Below are positions 33,133-41,327 of a stretch of DNA of 47,790 bases, in pieces. The notes under the pieces were generated by a model. It searched no databases and was not told the DNA's origin. It saw only the letters and a program-made list of their open reading frames with translations. Source of the stretch: Dehalococcoidia bacterium UBA2158 (lineage in GTDB: Bacteria > Chloroflexota > Dehalococcoidia > Lucifugimonadales > UBA3495); contig DCWQ01000029.1 in assembly GCA_002328185.1 (NCBI GenBank), positions 17,343 to 65,132 of the forward strand, given 5' to 3'. The position numbers and the translations under genes are program-made. Within the stretch, counting starts at the first letter, position 1. The number at the start of each line of letters is the position of its first letter.

Positions 33133-34176
33133 CGCCGGCTGTTTAGCCCGGCCCAGCGCCGGGAAAATCTTGTCCCTGAAGGCGGCTAATTCGCCGGTGG
33201 CGAACTCGTAGGTCTGGTCGGTCATGAGGTAGAGATGCTCCATGCCCGCGGCTTCGGCCTTTTTGATCCGCTCGGCGCAGTACTCTGGGGACCCGATCAG
33301 GCCCATCATGTCGCACATCTCGGCCAATGCATCATCGGGCAAGAAGGAGCACAGTTCCTTGGCTTTTTCCCAGTCCTCCGCGTGGGGGACGTCTGGATAG
33401 AGTTCCCAAAGACCTCTGGGAAGTTCAAAGTTCGAGAAATCTAGGCCGGCAGCCTTCAGCCATCGGACATAGGTCTTCTCCATCAAGCGTTGGACCGCTA
33501 GGGGCCGGGCGATCTCCCGGGCCTCTTTGATGTCGTCGCGGATGATGGTTGTGCAGGTATAGATGGTCTCGATGTCGTCCGGGTTCCGTCCCGCGGCCTT
33601 GGCGCCGTCGAAGATTAACTCTCGAGATTCCGCGACCTGATTGGGGTGGATGCCGGTCATCAAGACCGCGCCGTCCGCGACTTCTCCAGCGACTTTCATC
33701 ACTCTGGGGCCGGTGGCTGCGATGTAGACCGGGGTGTTCACTCCGCCGCCGTGCTTCATGCGGCTGGATATCTCGCCGAAATCAAACTCGTCGCCGCCCA
33801 TCAGCTCTTTCATCATGACGACCGCGTCTCTCATCTGGCGCACGGTGGCCGGTGGGATGCCCACCACATTGGCCGAGCTATAGCCTCGCCCGATCCAGAT
33901 CTGCGCCCGGCCCGGAGCGACTTCCGAGACCGTTTGGGCCGCCGATGCCAGCACGGAAGGGTGCCGGGTGACGGGGTTTGTGACCGCCGATGCCACGTTG
34001 ATGGTTTTGGTGTTCATCAGCGCATGGGCCATGGAGACGAAAACGTCGCGCTCCAACATCTGCGAGTCCAACATACCCACGCCGTCGAATCCGGCGTCCT
34101 CGCATTCTTTAACGAAGGCGGTTATTTCTGGGACCGGTTTGCACGGGGGCACTCTCAGGTCAATCTTGATGGCCAT
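33130..34176 (-). CDS. LLM-class oxidoreductase (F420/FMN-dependent, MER-like)
   Basis: A 348-residue luciferase-like barrel of the methylene-tetrahydromethanopterin-reductase-like group. Visible: IDLRVPPCKPVPEITAFVKECEDAGFDGVGMLDSQM at the N terminus, NVASAVTNPVTRHPSVLASAAQTVSEVAPGR (strand and helix that shape the flavin site), WIGRGYSS near residue 95 and YIAATGPRVMKVAGEVADGAV near 150, where flavin phosphate is bound in relatives. AGGAG stands five bases before the ATG. The GRG/AATGP pattern is usual for F420- or FMN-using members; which cofactor is used is not decided. It differs from the luciferase-like gene at 14789 and is not a recent duplicate. Next to the SelA-like gene, same strand, 41 bases downstream. 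Confidence 0.9.
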   Translation of the reverse strand: MAIKIDLRVPPCKPVPEITAFVKECEDAGFDGVGMLDSQMLERDVFVSMAHALMNTKTINVASAVTNPVTRHPSVLASAAQTVSEVAPGRAQIWIGRGYSSANVVGIPPATVRQMRDAVVMMKELMGGDEFDFGEISSRMKHGGGVNTPVYIAATGPRVMKVAGEVADGAVLMTGIHPNQVAESRELIFDGAKAAGRNPDDIETIYTCTTIIRDDIKEAREIARPLAVQRLMEKTYVRWLKAAGLDFSNFELPRGLWELYPDVPHAEDWEKAKELCSFLPDDALAEMCDMMGLIGSPEYCAERIKKAEAAGMEHLYLMTDQTYEFATGELAAFRDKIFPALGRAKQPA

Positions 34177-34216
34177 TAATTACTCCTATCTATGTAAAAG
34201 CTTAAAGCTGCCCTGA

Positions 34217-35359
34217 TTATCGTTGACGAGTCAATTCTTCCCGCAAGCGTCTTATGACCAAGGAATTATCTTCTTCAGTCAGGTTCAGTGGGTCCACGCC
34301 CAATTCGTCGGGCTGGCCCAGAAAGTGCAGGTAAATGGGAGTCTCGCCTTCTTCCATGCCCTTTAGGATGTCAGCTCTGCTGGGGCCGTTCCAGTCTGGG
34401 TCGAAGTGCATGATCGCGTGGGGAATCAGATAGTCGTGGTCGTCGTGTTCCAGAGTGACCTTCAGACCTGGAATCTCGGTGAGGGCGTCCACCACCTGTT
34501 CGGCCAGCGCCCGGTAGGCGCGCATCTCAGCCTCTTCGTCTTCTTCTAGGAACATGTTCAAGGCGGTGATCAACCCGACAACTTCTTCTTTGGCTACTTT
34601 CATCGGCCGTCCCAGGAATTGAGCCGGATTGGCGTGGGCGGCGGCGGCCTCGATCAGGTCGGCCCGCCCGCAGAGGATACCCGTGCCTTGAGGGCCGCGG
34701 ATACCCTTTCCGCCGCTGAAAGCAATCATATCTGCGCCTTCGGCTAGGAACTTCTTGAGGTTCTCGCGGGGCGGCAGCATCGAGGCAGCGTCGACCACTA
34801 CGGGCACGCCCTTGCTGTGGGCGATCTCGCAGACCTGGGCGAGAGGAATGGCCCTCCGGTTGGTCATGGGAGCGCAGAGGAAGGCCACGGCGGCTGTGTT
34901 CTCGCCGATGGCCCCTTCCAGTTCCCAGGGGTGAGAGTATCTGGAGTCACCGATCTCCACCAGCTTCGCGCCGCCGGCCCGGTAGGCCTGCTCGTAGGGG
35001 AAGCGGTGCATGTTCTGGATGATGAACTCGTCTGCCATGCCGGTGGTGTCGGGCAGTTGCCGCATCTTCACTGGGTCTTTCCCGGCGATGCAGGCGGCAG
35101 CTTGGAGCACCAGGCCTCCGGCTGCGCCGCTGCAAACGAACCCCGCCTCGGCCCCGGTCAGTTTGGCGATTTCTTCTCCGGCCTTGCGGTTGAGTTCATC
35201 CACGTTGACCATGATGCGAGCCGCCCCGGCCATCACTTCAAGCACTTCGGGCCGAGTCCTGGTTCCGCCGTACTTGGTCACCGACCCGGCGGCGTTTATA
35301 ACGGGTTTAACGCCTAAGCGTTGATAAGCCTGTCTTGCATCCAAAGGAATATTTGCCAA
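34217..35359 (-). CDS. SelA-like PLP-dependent enzyme
   Basis: A fold-type-I pyridoxal-phosphate protein, about 380 residues, of the SelA-like group that includes D-glucosaminate-6-phosphate ammonia lyase and related aldolase/lyases. Evidence: VKPVINAAGSVTKYGGTR at the start, SGAAGGLVLQAAACIAG near residue 75, VPVVVDAASMLPP near 195 (aspartate for the PLP nitrogen) and AFSGGKGIRGPQGTG near 225, the PLP-binding lysine. It is not true selenocysteine synthase: the N-terminal tRNA-binding domain is lacking and no selB or selC is present. TTG start at 35359 is chosen: AGGAGG is four bases before it, and the upstream ATG at 35395 overlaps a TATAAT box. Diverges from the racemase-type gene. Confidence 0.85.
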   Translation of the reverse strand: MANIPLDARQAYQRLGVKPVINAAGSVTKYGGTRTRPEVLEVMAGAARIMVNVDELNRKAGEEIAKLTGAEAGFVCSGAAGGLVLQAAACIAGKDPVKMRQLPDTTGMADEFIIQNMHRFPYEQAYRAGGAKLVEIGDSRYSHPWELEGAIGENTAAVAFLCAPMTNRRAIPLAQVCEIAHSKGVPVVVDAASMLPPRENLKKFLAEGADMIAFSGGKGIRGPQGTGILCGRADLIEAAAAHANPAQFLGRPMKVAKEEVVGLITALNMFLEEDEEAEMRAYRALAEQVVDALTEIPGLKVTLEHDDHDYLIPHAIMHFDPDWNGPSRADILKGMEEGETPIYLHFLGQPDELGVDPLNLTEEDNSLVIRRLREELTRQR

Positions 35360-35393
35360 GGTGCCTCCTGAGTCCAATCCAAAGATGGGCCAC

Positions 35394-35399
35394 ATTATA
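35394..35399 (-). promoter_or_regulatory. Extended -10 promoter of the SelA-like gene
   Basis: On the minus strand TGCTATAAT, an extended -10 with perfect TATAAT, 35 bases before the TTG start. No good -35 is visible. The transcript would begin near 35387, downstream of the ATG at 35395, which rules that ATG out. Confidence 0.5.
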
Positions 35400-35430
35400 G
35401 CAACTTGTTCAGCCTGCCGGTGTGATAAAA

Positions 35431-35459
35431 TTGCCAGTCGAATCCCGAGCATATTATTC
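35431..35459 (+). promoter_or_regulatory. Possible promoter of the racemase-HpaB run
   Basis: TTGCCA (35431-35436), 17 bases, TTATTC (35454-35459), about 28 bases before the ATG at 35488. Confidence 0.4.
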
Positions 35460-35487
35460 TGCAGATTTTTTTCGTGGGAGTAGGCAG

Positions 35488-36246
35488 ATGGACCAGCTAG
35501 ACATTCAGACCAAGATCGGGTTGGTGGTAGTCAGCGCTTCGTCGATCTCCGAACTGAGGTACCCCAAAGCGGCGCCTCCGGGAGTGGCTTTCCTAACCAG
35601 CCGCATGATGCTGGCCGAAGGCGAAAGCATCGACGCTCTGATCGAGATGGAGAGTAATGCCGGCCGGGCCGTGGGTGAGTTGGCCAGCGCCAAGGTAGAT
35701 TCAGTGGCCTACTGCTGCACCGTCAGTGGGGCGTTGCGTGGTATGGAAGGGGACCGGCAGTTTTGCCAGGAGCTGGAGGAGCAGTGGGGGACTCCAATCA
35801 CGTCCACCATGATGGCCGTTGCCGAGGCCCTGCAGCACATGGGAATGAAGAAGATCGTGGTCACTACTCCGTACCCCGACAGCCATCACGTGGCCGAGCG
35901 GGCTTATCTGAAGGAAGCCGGTATCGAGGCTCTCACCATGCAGGGCATGGGCCTGGAAACGGCAGAAGGATTCGCATCTGTCCTGCCCCAAGAGATATTC
36001 GATTTCGCCATGAACGCCTGGAAGGATTTCGGTGAAGAGGCCGACGGCCTCTTCATCAGTTGCATGAACCACGACGGCATGGCCGCCGCCCAGGCCCTGG
36101 AAGACGAGATCGGCAAACCGGTGGTAACCTCGCACACGGCCACTCTCTGGAGCGCCCTCAGCCAGGCCGGAGAGACCAAGCCGCTGCCCGGATACGGCCG
36201 CCTGCTGGCCGAGCCACGGGCCGACCGCCGCAAGACCGCCGCTTAA
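35488..36246 (+). CDS. Asp/Glu racemase-superfamily protein (maleate isomerase/arylmalonate decarboxylase-like)
   Basis: A 252-residue protein with the twin cysteines of this superfamily: VAYCCTVSGALRG near residue 75 and GLFISCMNHDG near 192, each followed by a small-residue loop. In maleate cis-trans isomerase and related enzymes these cysteines attack or protonate the dicarboxylate. TTPYPDSHHVAERAYLKEAG near 130 and GKPVVTSHTATLWSAL near 210 are also family-like. ATG at 35488 with GGAG seven bases upstream; an open extension to 35422 lies over the promoter. It opens a plus-strand run with nitroreductase, FAH hydrolase and HpaB homologues, consistent with a role in ring-fission products, such as maleate to fumarate. 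Confidence 0.85.
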   Translation: MDQLDIQTKIGLVVVSASSISELRYPKAAPPGVAFLTSRMMLAEGESIDALIEMESNAGRAVGELASAKVDSVAYCCTVSGALRGMEGDRQFCQELEEQWGTPITSTMMAVAEALQHMGMKKIVVTTPYPDSHHVAERAYLKEAGIEALTMQGMGLETAEGFASVLPQEIFDFAMNAWKDFGEEADGLFISCMNHDGMAAAQALEDEIGKPVVTSHTATLWSALSQAGETKPLPGYGRLLAEPRADRRKTAA

Positions 36247-36276
36247 AACAACACTAAACAGATTGGAGAGACCAGA

Positions 36277-36894
36277 ATGACCACTGCTGACCGATTGACC
36301 ATGTCCCTTGGCGAAGCTATGTTCACCCAGCGCGCCATCCGTAGGTTGAAGCCAGATCCCATCCCCGACGAAGTCATGCGGGACATCATGGAGGCAGCCA
36401 TCCGCGCCCCCAACGGCGGCAACACCCAGCAGTGGCACTTCATCGTGGTGAAGGACTCCGACGTCCGCAAACAGATGGGCGAGCTCTATCACGAGGCCTG
36501 GTGGGCCAAGCGCAAGGACCAGGGAATCATGGGCCCCGAAGATATTCCCGCGGGCAAAAACTCAACTCGGTCGGCCATGCGGCTGGCCAACGAGTTCGGC
36601 GACGCTCCCGTGATGGTCTTCATCTTGGCCCTCAACAAGGGCGGCGCCAACGGAATCATTCCTGCGGCCCAAAACCTGTTGCTGGCCGCTAGGGCCCACG
36701 GCATCGGCGGTACCATCGCCACCTTGCACGCCGTGGTCGATGACCGGGTCAAGAAGCTGCTCCACATTCCGGACACTGCGGAGATCGTCTACTGCATGCC
36801 ATTGGGCTACCCTCGTGGCGAATTCGGCTCGGTCACCCGGAAGCCGTTGGAAGAAGTCTGCGGCATCGACCGCTGGGACGTTCCTTACAAATAG
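36277..36894 (+). CDS. Nitroreductase family protein
   Basis: A 205-residue FMN oxidoreductase using NAD(P)H. Family blocks: the opening FTQRAIRRLKPDPIPDE with the phosphate-binding arginines, APNGGNTQQWHFIVVKD near residue 45, AAQNLLLAARAHGIGGTIAT near 130 and the loop MPLGYPRGEFGSVTRKPLEE at the C terminus. ATG with GGAG nine bases before. It is 30 bases after the racemase-type gene and 51 before the FAH-type gene. It might reduce a ring or enone intermediate or supply reduced flavin to the HpaB homologue; neither is shown by the sequence. Confidence 0.9.
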   Translation: MTTADRLTMSLGEAMFTQRAIRRLKPDPIPDEVMRDIMEAAIRAPNGGNTQQWHFIVVKDSDVRKQMGELYHEAWWAKRKDQGIMGPEDIPAGKNSTRSAMRLANEFGDAPVMVFILALNKGGANGIIPAAQNLLLAARAHGIGGTIATLHAVVDDRVKKLLHIPDTAEIVYCMPLGYPRGEFGSVTRKPLEEVCGIDRWDVPYK

Positions 36895-36945
36895 CCTAGC
36901 CGCCACTGGTGTAAACGCCACTAGGGCCTGGCATGGAGGAATGCT

Positions 36946-37728
36946 ATGAAATGGTGCCGCTTCGATAACGGCGGTGTTCCCATTTACGGTCTCGTAGAAG
37001 GCGATCAGGTTATACAGGTCGATGGAGACCCATTCAACGGCCATCGGGAAACGGACGTCAGATTGGACCTAGGTCAAGTGAAATTGCTAGTTCCGGTAGT
37101 GCCGCCGACGCTCTATGCAGGTGGGTTGAATTATCCGGACCACGTGGTCTGGGCGGCCGAACACGCCGGCACGGCCCCCGTCTGGCCTAAAGAGCCCATA
37201 GTTGGCACCCGGGCTACCAGCGGACTGATCGCCCACGAAGAAAATATAGTTAAACCCGATGACGCAACCGAGGAGTTCCAGTACGAAGGGGAACTGGTGG
37301 CAGTCATCGGTAAAACAGCCAAGTACCTGTCTCGTGAAGAGGCCCTGGATTGCGTGTTGGGCTACACTATCGGCAATGATGTCAGCGAGCGAACTTGGCA
37401 ACGTGACGACCCCAACAATTGGCGCGCCAAAGACTCCGATACTTTTCACCCCATGGGGCCTTTCATCACTACCGGTATCGATCCCACTGACCTTGAGGTG
37501 AAGGTCCGGTTGAACGGAGACGAAAAGATCCGGTTCAATACTGGCACTATGATCTGGGCCGTGGCTGACTACATCCAGAAGATCACCCGTTACCACACAT
37601 TGCAACCGGGCGACACGATCTGGACCGGCACCGAAGGGGCAACCCTCAACATGTATCCCGGCGACACCATAGAGATCGAGATTCAGGACATTGGAATCCT
37701 CCGCAACCGAGTGGTGTCCGAGAGCTGA
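36946..37728 (+). CDS. Fumarylacetoacetate hydrolase family protein
   Basis: A 260-residue FAH-fold enzyme hydrolysing or decarboxylating beta-diketo or oxo-diacid products of aromatic ring cleavage. The core starts near residue 50 (YAGGLNYPDHV), with the metal ligands in EFQYEGELVAVIGK (about 105-118, two glutamates) and GNDVSERTWQ (about 145, aspartate), then GPFITTGIDP and the closing GDTIWTGTEG and YPGDTIEIEIQDIGILRN. Metal (Mg or Mn) is expected. GGAGG stands six bases before the ATG. Residue pattern is close to 2-hydroxyhepta-2,4-diene-1,7-dioate isomerase and acylpyruvase types. Placed between a nitroreductase and HpaB homologue, it is probably a later step of the same path. Confidence 0.92.
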   Translation: MKWCRFDNGGVPIYGLVEGDQVIQVDGDPFNGHRETDVRLDLGQVKLLVPVVPPTLYAGGLNYPDHVVWAAEHAGTAPVWPKEPIVGTRATSGLIAHEENIVKPDDATEEFQYEGELVAVIGKTAKYLSREEALDCVLGYTIGNDVSERTWQRDDPNNWRAKDSDTFHPMGPFITTGIDPTDLEVKVRLNGDEKIRFNTGTMIWAVADYIQKITRYHTLQPGDTIWTGTEGATLNMYPGDTIEIEIQDIGILRNRVVSES

Positions 37729-37807
37729 TTTCTTTCCTGGCTTCTACGCCCGGGCGCTAGTGTCCACCGCATTCTGGCGTCTGATGCCCAAGTGAAATGA
37801 GGTTCAA

Positions 37808-39268
37808 ATGGCGGTACGGACCGGCGAACAATTCCTGGAAGGCGTAAGAGACGGCCGGGAGGTCTGGCTGGAGGGCGAACGGGTGGCGGACGTCACTACT
37901 CACCCGAAGACCGCCCGCATGGCCAAGACCCTGGCCGGTATCTACGACCTACAACACGCCCTGGAGAACCACGAACGGATGACTTTCAAGTCGCCGACTA
38001 GCGGTGAACCGGTGGCGCTGTCATATCTGGTGCCCGAGACCCAAGAAGACCTTATGCGCCGCCGGGGCGCGCTGGAGATCGTCGCCCAGCACAGCCACGG
38101 CATGTTGGGACGCACGCCCGACTACGTGAACATCCAGGTCACGGCCTCACGCCAACTGTCCCACCTATACGGAATGAACGACAAGCGGCACGGCGACAAC
38201 CTGCGCAACTACCACGAGTACGTCAGAGAGCGAGACCTGTGCCTGACCCACGCCTTCGGCCACCCCCAGGTCAACCGCTCCCTCACGCTGGCCGAACTTC
38301 CTGATCCCTACACGGCGGTGGGCGTGGTCGACCGCACCAGTGAGGGCGTGATCGTCCGGGGAGCTAAGCTGCTGGCCACTCTGGCCCCGTTCTCCGACGA
38401 GATATTCGCTCCGGTCTACCGGCCCCTGCGCCCCGACATGGAAGAAGACCGCAAGTACTGCATCGGTTTCGCGATTTCGGCGGCAACCCCCGGCCTGAAG
38501 TTCATCTGCCGTCCCAGCCACGACCTGGGCCGTCCCCTGGCCGACTACCCGCTATCCGGGCGGTACGACGAGATGGACGCCCTGGCTATCTTCGACGATG
38601 TGCTCATCCCCTGGGAGCGGGTGTTCATCTACGACGACGTCGAACTGGCCAACATGACCGTCCAGAAGGTGACGCTGTGGCGGCAGTACATGCAGCAGGT
38701 TGCGGTCAAGAACGTCGCCAAGCTGGAGTTCATACTGGGCATCGTCCACGGCATCACCGAGTCCATCGGCATCGGCGGGTATGCCCACGTGCAGGAAAAA
38801 AACGCCGAGGTCATCGATACGCTGGAGACGGTGCGGGCCTACATGCGGGCCGCCGAAGCCGACGCAGCGCCCTATGAAGGCGAGGGGCTGTGGCCGGCCG
38901 CCGAGCCATGGATCGCCATGCGCAACTGGTACCCCGACGCTTACGCCAGAGTCGCGGCAATAGTCGAGCAACTGGCCGCCGGTGGGTTGATGTTAACCCC
39001 AACCGAGGAAGACATCGCGGGGCCCATGGCCGGGGATATCGGCAAGTATTACCAGGGAACGAACATTGACGCCAAGAATAGGGTCCGGTTGTTCCGTTTG
39101 GCCTGGGACCTGATCGGCACCCAGTTCGGCTCCCGCCAGACGCTATACGAGCGTTTCTTCAACGGGGACGTGGTGCAACTGCGCCAACGCCGCTTCGCCA
39201 CCTACGACTACTCCCGCGCCGACGCATCGTTGGAGCTGTTCATGCAGGAATTGGAGAACGGGCAGTGA
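37808..39268 (+). CDS. 4-hydroxyphenylacetate 3-hydroxylase family (HpaB-like) monooxygenase
   Basis: A 486-residue flavin-dependent monooxygenase with acyl-CoA-dehydrogenase-like fold, which uses reduced flavin and oxygen to hydroxylate a phenol-type ring. Signatures: RTGEQFLEGVRDGREVWLEGE at the N terminus, HSHGMLGRTPDYVNIQVTA near residue 95, LTHAFGHPQVNRS near 140, and FDDVLIPWERVFIYDDVEL near 265, the loop binding flavin and substrate. A weak GAGG precedes the ATG. No obvious HpaC-type reductase is adjacent, unless the nitroreductase fills that role. It follows the FAH-type gene by 79 bases and the MFS gene starts 39 bases on. The true substrate (phenol, chlorophenol, 4-hydroxyphenylacetate or other) cannot be told. 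Confidence 0.92.
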   Translation: MAVRTGEQFLEGVRDGREVWLEGERVADVTTHPKTARMAKTLAGIYDLQHALENHERMTFKSPTSGEPVALSYLVPETQEDLMRRRGALEIVAQHSHGMLGRTPDYVNIQVTASRQLSHLYGMNDKRHGDNLRNYHEYVRERDLCLTHAFGHPQVNRSLTLAELPDPYTAVGVVDRTSEGVIVRGAKLLATLAPFSDEIFAPVYRPLRPDMEEDRKYCIGFAISAATPGLKFICRPSHDLGRPLADYPLSGRYDEMDALAIFDDVLIPWERVFIYDDVELANMTVQKVTLWRQYMQQVAVKNVAKLEFILGIVHGITESIGIGGYAHVQEKNAEVIDTLETVRAYMRAAEADAAPYEGEGLWPAAEPWIAMRNWYPDAYARVAAIVEQLAAGGLMLTPTEEDIAGPMAGDIGKYYQGTNIDAKNRVRLFRLAWDLIGTQFGSRQTLYERFFNGDVVQLRQRRFATYDYSRADASLELFMQELENGQ

Positions 39269-39307
39269 CCTTCTGTCCCCGCTCAAGCATCTCCCGGCGA
39301 TCGATTA

Positions 39308-40552
39308 ATGTCGCCTTCACCCACTACTGAGGCACGAATCAGGTTCCAGATGTTCAGTGCCCTGCGCTATAGCAACTTTCGTTGGTTCTGGCTGAACGGC
39401 GCTACGCAAGCCATGGGCCAGGGCATGCAGTTCTTGACCATTGGCATATTGGTGCTGGACAGCACCGACTCCTCCTACCAATTGGGTCTGGTGATCTTCG
39501 CCTACGGCGTGCCCAACCTAGCATTCTCCCTGGTCGGCGGCATCATTGCCGACCGCACAGACCGGCTCCGTTTGCTGGTATCTACCCGGGTCGTTGAATC
39601 GGGACTGCTCCTCGCTCTGGCAATCCTGAAGTTATCCGGCGTGATGGAACTTTGGCACGTCTTCGCAGTCTCGGCCCTGCTGGGAACGGTACAGGCGATT
39701 AACGGCCCAACGCGTATGGCTCTGGTTGCGGACTTGGTAGACCGGAAAGACTTGATGAACGCCGTGGCTCTGCACACCATGGTGAATCAGTCGGGGCAGA
39801 TCATTGGGCCGGCATTGGCTGGCGGGGTCATCGAGATAGCTGGAGTGGGCAACGCTTTGGTGGCCAACGCGGCCATGTACCTGTTCGGGATCGCGTTCTT
39901 GGTGTTGATCAAAGGTTTGGTGGCGATGCCGGAGGCCCCGAAGAAGGCGGTAATCAGAGAACTTCGGGAAGGGCTCCAATGTGTTCGGTCAACCCCAGTG
40001 CTGTACACCGTGATCGGGCTGGCGCTGGCGTTCACCTTCTTTGGCATGTCTTATCGCCAAGTGTTGCCAGCTTTCACCAAAGAGGTGTTGGACGTGGGCG
40101 CGGGAGGCACCGGGCTGTTGTGGTTGGGCGCGGGCCTGGGCTCACTGCTGGGGAGTTTCCTACTGGCCAGCCTGGGTGATTTCAAACGCAAGTCGTGGCT
40201 TCTGTTGGCTTCGCTATTGCTGCTCTGCGTGTTCTTGATAGCGTTCGCCTGGTCTCCCTGGTACTGGATATCCTGGATACTATTCTTTTTCGTGGGAACA
40301 ATGAGCACCGGGTTGTTCTGGCCGTTGGCGAACACCCTAGTTCAACTGAATGTGCCATCCGAGTTACGAGGCCGGGTGTTGAGCATTTTGCAGATAGCGC
40401 CCGCCATTCACTTTCTCAGTGCGCTGCCGTTGGCCGTGGCGGGCGGCCTGGTGAGCTGGCCGATCGCCGTGACCGGAGCTGCGCTCATGGTCTTGCTAGT
40501 TACCCTGTTGCTGGGCATCTGGCGGCCAACCCTGCGCCGATTTGAGGGGTAG
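39308..40552 (+). CDS. MFS transporter (EntS-like, likely efflux)
   Basis: A 414-residue integral membrane protein of the MFS_3 or enterobactin-exporter-like group. It opens with FSALRYSNFRWFWLNGATQAMGQGMQFLTIGILVLD, then the helix 2-3 loop GGIIADRTDRLRLLVST (the MFS motif A form G-x-x-A-D-R-x-x-R) and continues with hydrophobic helices to the C-terminal LLLGIWRPTLRRFEG. The start codon has only a weak ribosome site; no other upstream choice looks better. It ends the racemase-nitroreductase-FAH-HpaB run and is transcribed the same way, so export of an end product or a toxic phenolic is plausible. Confidence 0.9.
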   Translation: MSPSPTTEARIRFQMFSALRYSNFRWFWLNGATQAMGQGMQFLTIGILVLDSTDSSYQLGLVIFAYGVPNLAFSLVGGIIADRTDRLRLLVSTRVVESGLLLALAILKLSGVMELWHVFAVSALLGTVQAINGPTRMALVADLVDRKDLMNAVALHTMVNQSGQIIGPALAGGVIEIAGVGNALVANAAMYLFGIAFLVLIKGLVAMPEAPKKAVIRELREGLQCVRSTPVLYTVIGLALAFTFFGMSYRQVLPAFTKEVLDVGAGGTGLLWLGAGLGSLLGSFLLASLGDFKRKSWLLLASLLLLCVFLIAFAWSPWYWISWILFFFVGTMSTGLFWPLANTLVQLNVPSELRGRVLSILQIAPAIHFLSALPLAVAGGLVSWPIAVTGAALMVLLVTLLLGIWRPTLRRFEG

Positions 40553-40600
40553 CGCTGGCGCGCCGCACGGGTGGTCTGTATGGAGGCCGTATTCACGCAT

Positions 40601-40706
40601 GTCACCCTGATAGCGCCGTAGGCGTGCGAAGGGTCTCGTTGCTTTGGTGCGACGTGTTCCAGCCGGCAAAGAGATTCCTCTCCTTCCGCGGAAGGAGAGG
40701 AATGAC
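40601..40706. repeat. GTCATTC-type terminal-inverted element
   Basis: Begins GTCACCCTGATAGCGCCGTAGGC and ends GAGAGGAATGAC; an internal palindrome CTCTCCTTCCGCGGAAGGAGAG spans 40678-40699. It shares CGCCGTAGGC with the element at 47614-47694. Fills most of 40553-40759. Confidence 0.5.
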
Positions 40707-40729
40707 AATCCAAGGAGGGCGGTGCAAAA

Positions 40730-40762
40730 AGCTGAAAGCTGACCGCTGTTAGCTGACGGCTA
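40730..40762. repeat. AGCTGA-type short repeat overlapping a stop codon
   Basis: AGCTGAAAGCTGACCGCT then TTAGCTGACGGCTAG: four imperfect copies of an AGCTGA-like word. The run ends in the stop of the zinc-ribbon gene (40762-40760). Confidence 0.5.
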
Positions 40763-41197
40763 GCCTGTAAACAGGTCTTTGACCTTACTCAGGAAGGTGC
40801 GTTTGCCACCGGCTTCTAGGAACTTGGACCATGACACTTCGGCGGAGTCGGTGCGCTTCAGGTCTTGGACGCGCTGCTTCATAATCTCCAGGATCTTCTT
40901 CTCTTCACCCTCGTCGAGCCAGTAACCGTGCAAGTACTTGCAGTGGTCGATTGGCAGGTTGTGGGCCCGGTAGTTGAACGTCTCCATGGGCTCGTTGCAA
41001 TGAGGGCAAGAGATGTCGCTCTCGCGGCGTGCGTACTCGATCATCCCCTTGCGTTCGTCCTCGTCCATGGCGTGGTCTTCCAACTTGTCCATCTCGTGGA
41101 AGTCCAGCCACAGGCCCTTGCATTCAGGACAGTGATCGACGTCGATGTCTTTGTATTTTTTTTCGTCTAGAGCAACGTTACAACGTGGGCAGTTCAA
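40760..41197 (-). CDS. Two-domain zinc-ribbon protein (TFIIB-type zinc-finger family)
   Basis: A 145-residue protein with two zf-TFIIB ribbons. The first, CPRCNVALDEKKY...HCPECKGLWLD (residues 3-33), has four cysteines. The second, CPHCNEPMETFNY...HCKYLHGYWLDEGE (about 64-97), keeps three and lacks the fourth, having leucine there with an adjacent histidine. A charged C-terminal helix follows (EEKKILEIMKQRVQDLKR). TTG start at 41197, GAGG seven bases before. Such proteins are of unknown role; zinc-dependent RNA, DNA or protein contact is likely. Monocistronic. Confidence 0.85.
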   Translation of the reverse strand: MNCPRCNVALDEKKYKDIDVDHCPECKGLWLDFHEMDKLEDHAMDEDERKGMIEYARRESDISCPHCNEPMETFNYRAHNLPIDHCKYLHGYWLDEGEEKKILEIMKQRVQDLKRTDSAEVSWSKFLEAGGKRTFLSKVKDLFTG

Positions 41198-41327
41198 TCT
41201 ATTTCCTCACTAATTCTGTTGGCGCTTTGGTCAACGGGCCTTTTTGGCAAGATAGCATATGGGCCACCGAGCTTTCAGCCTGGGCCGTATAGAAAATACG
41301 CACCGGCAGAGGTGTTGGATGGGACGC

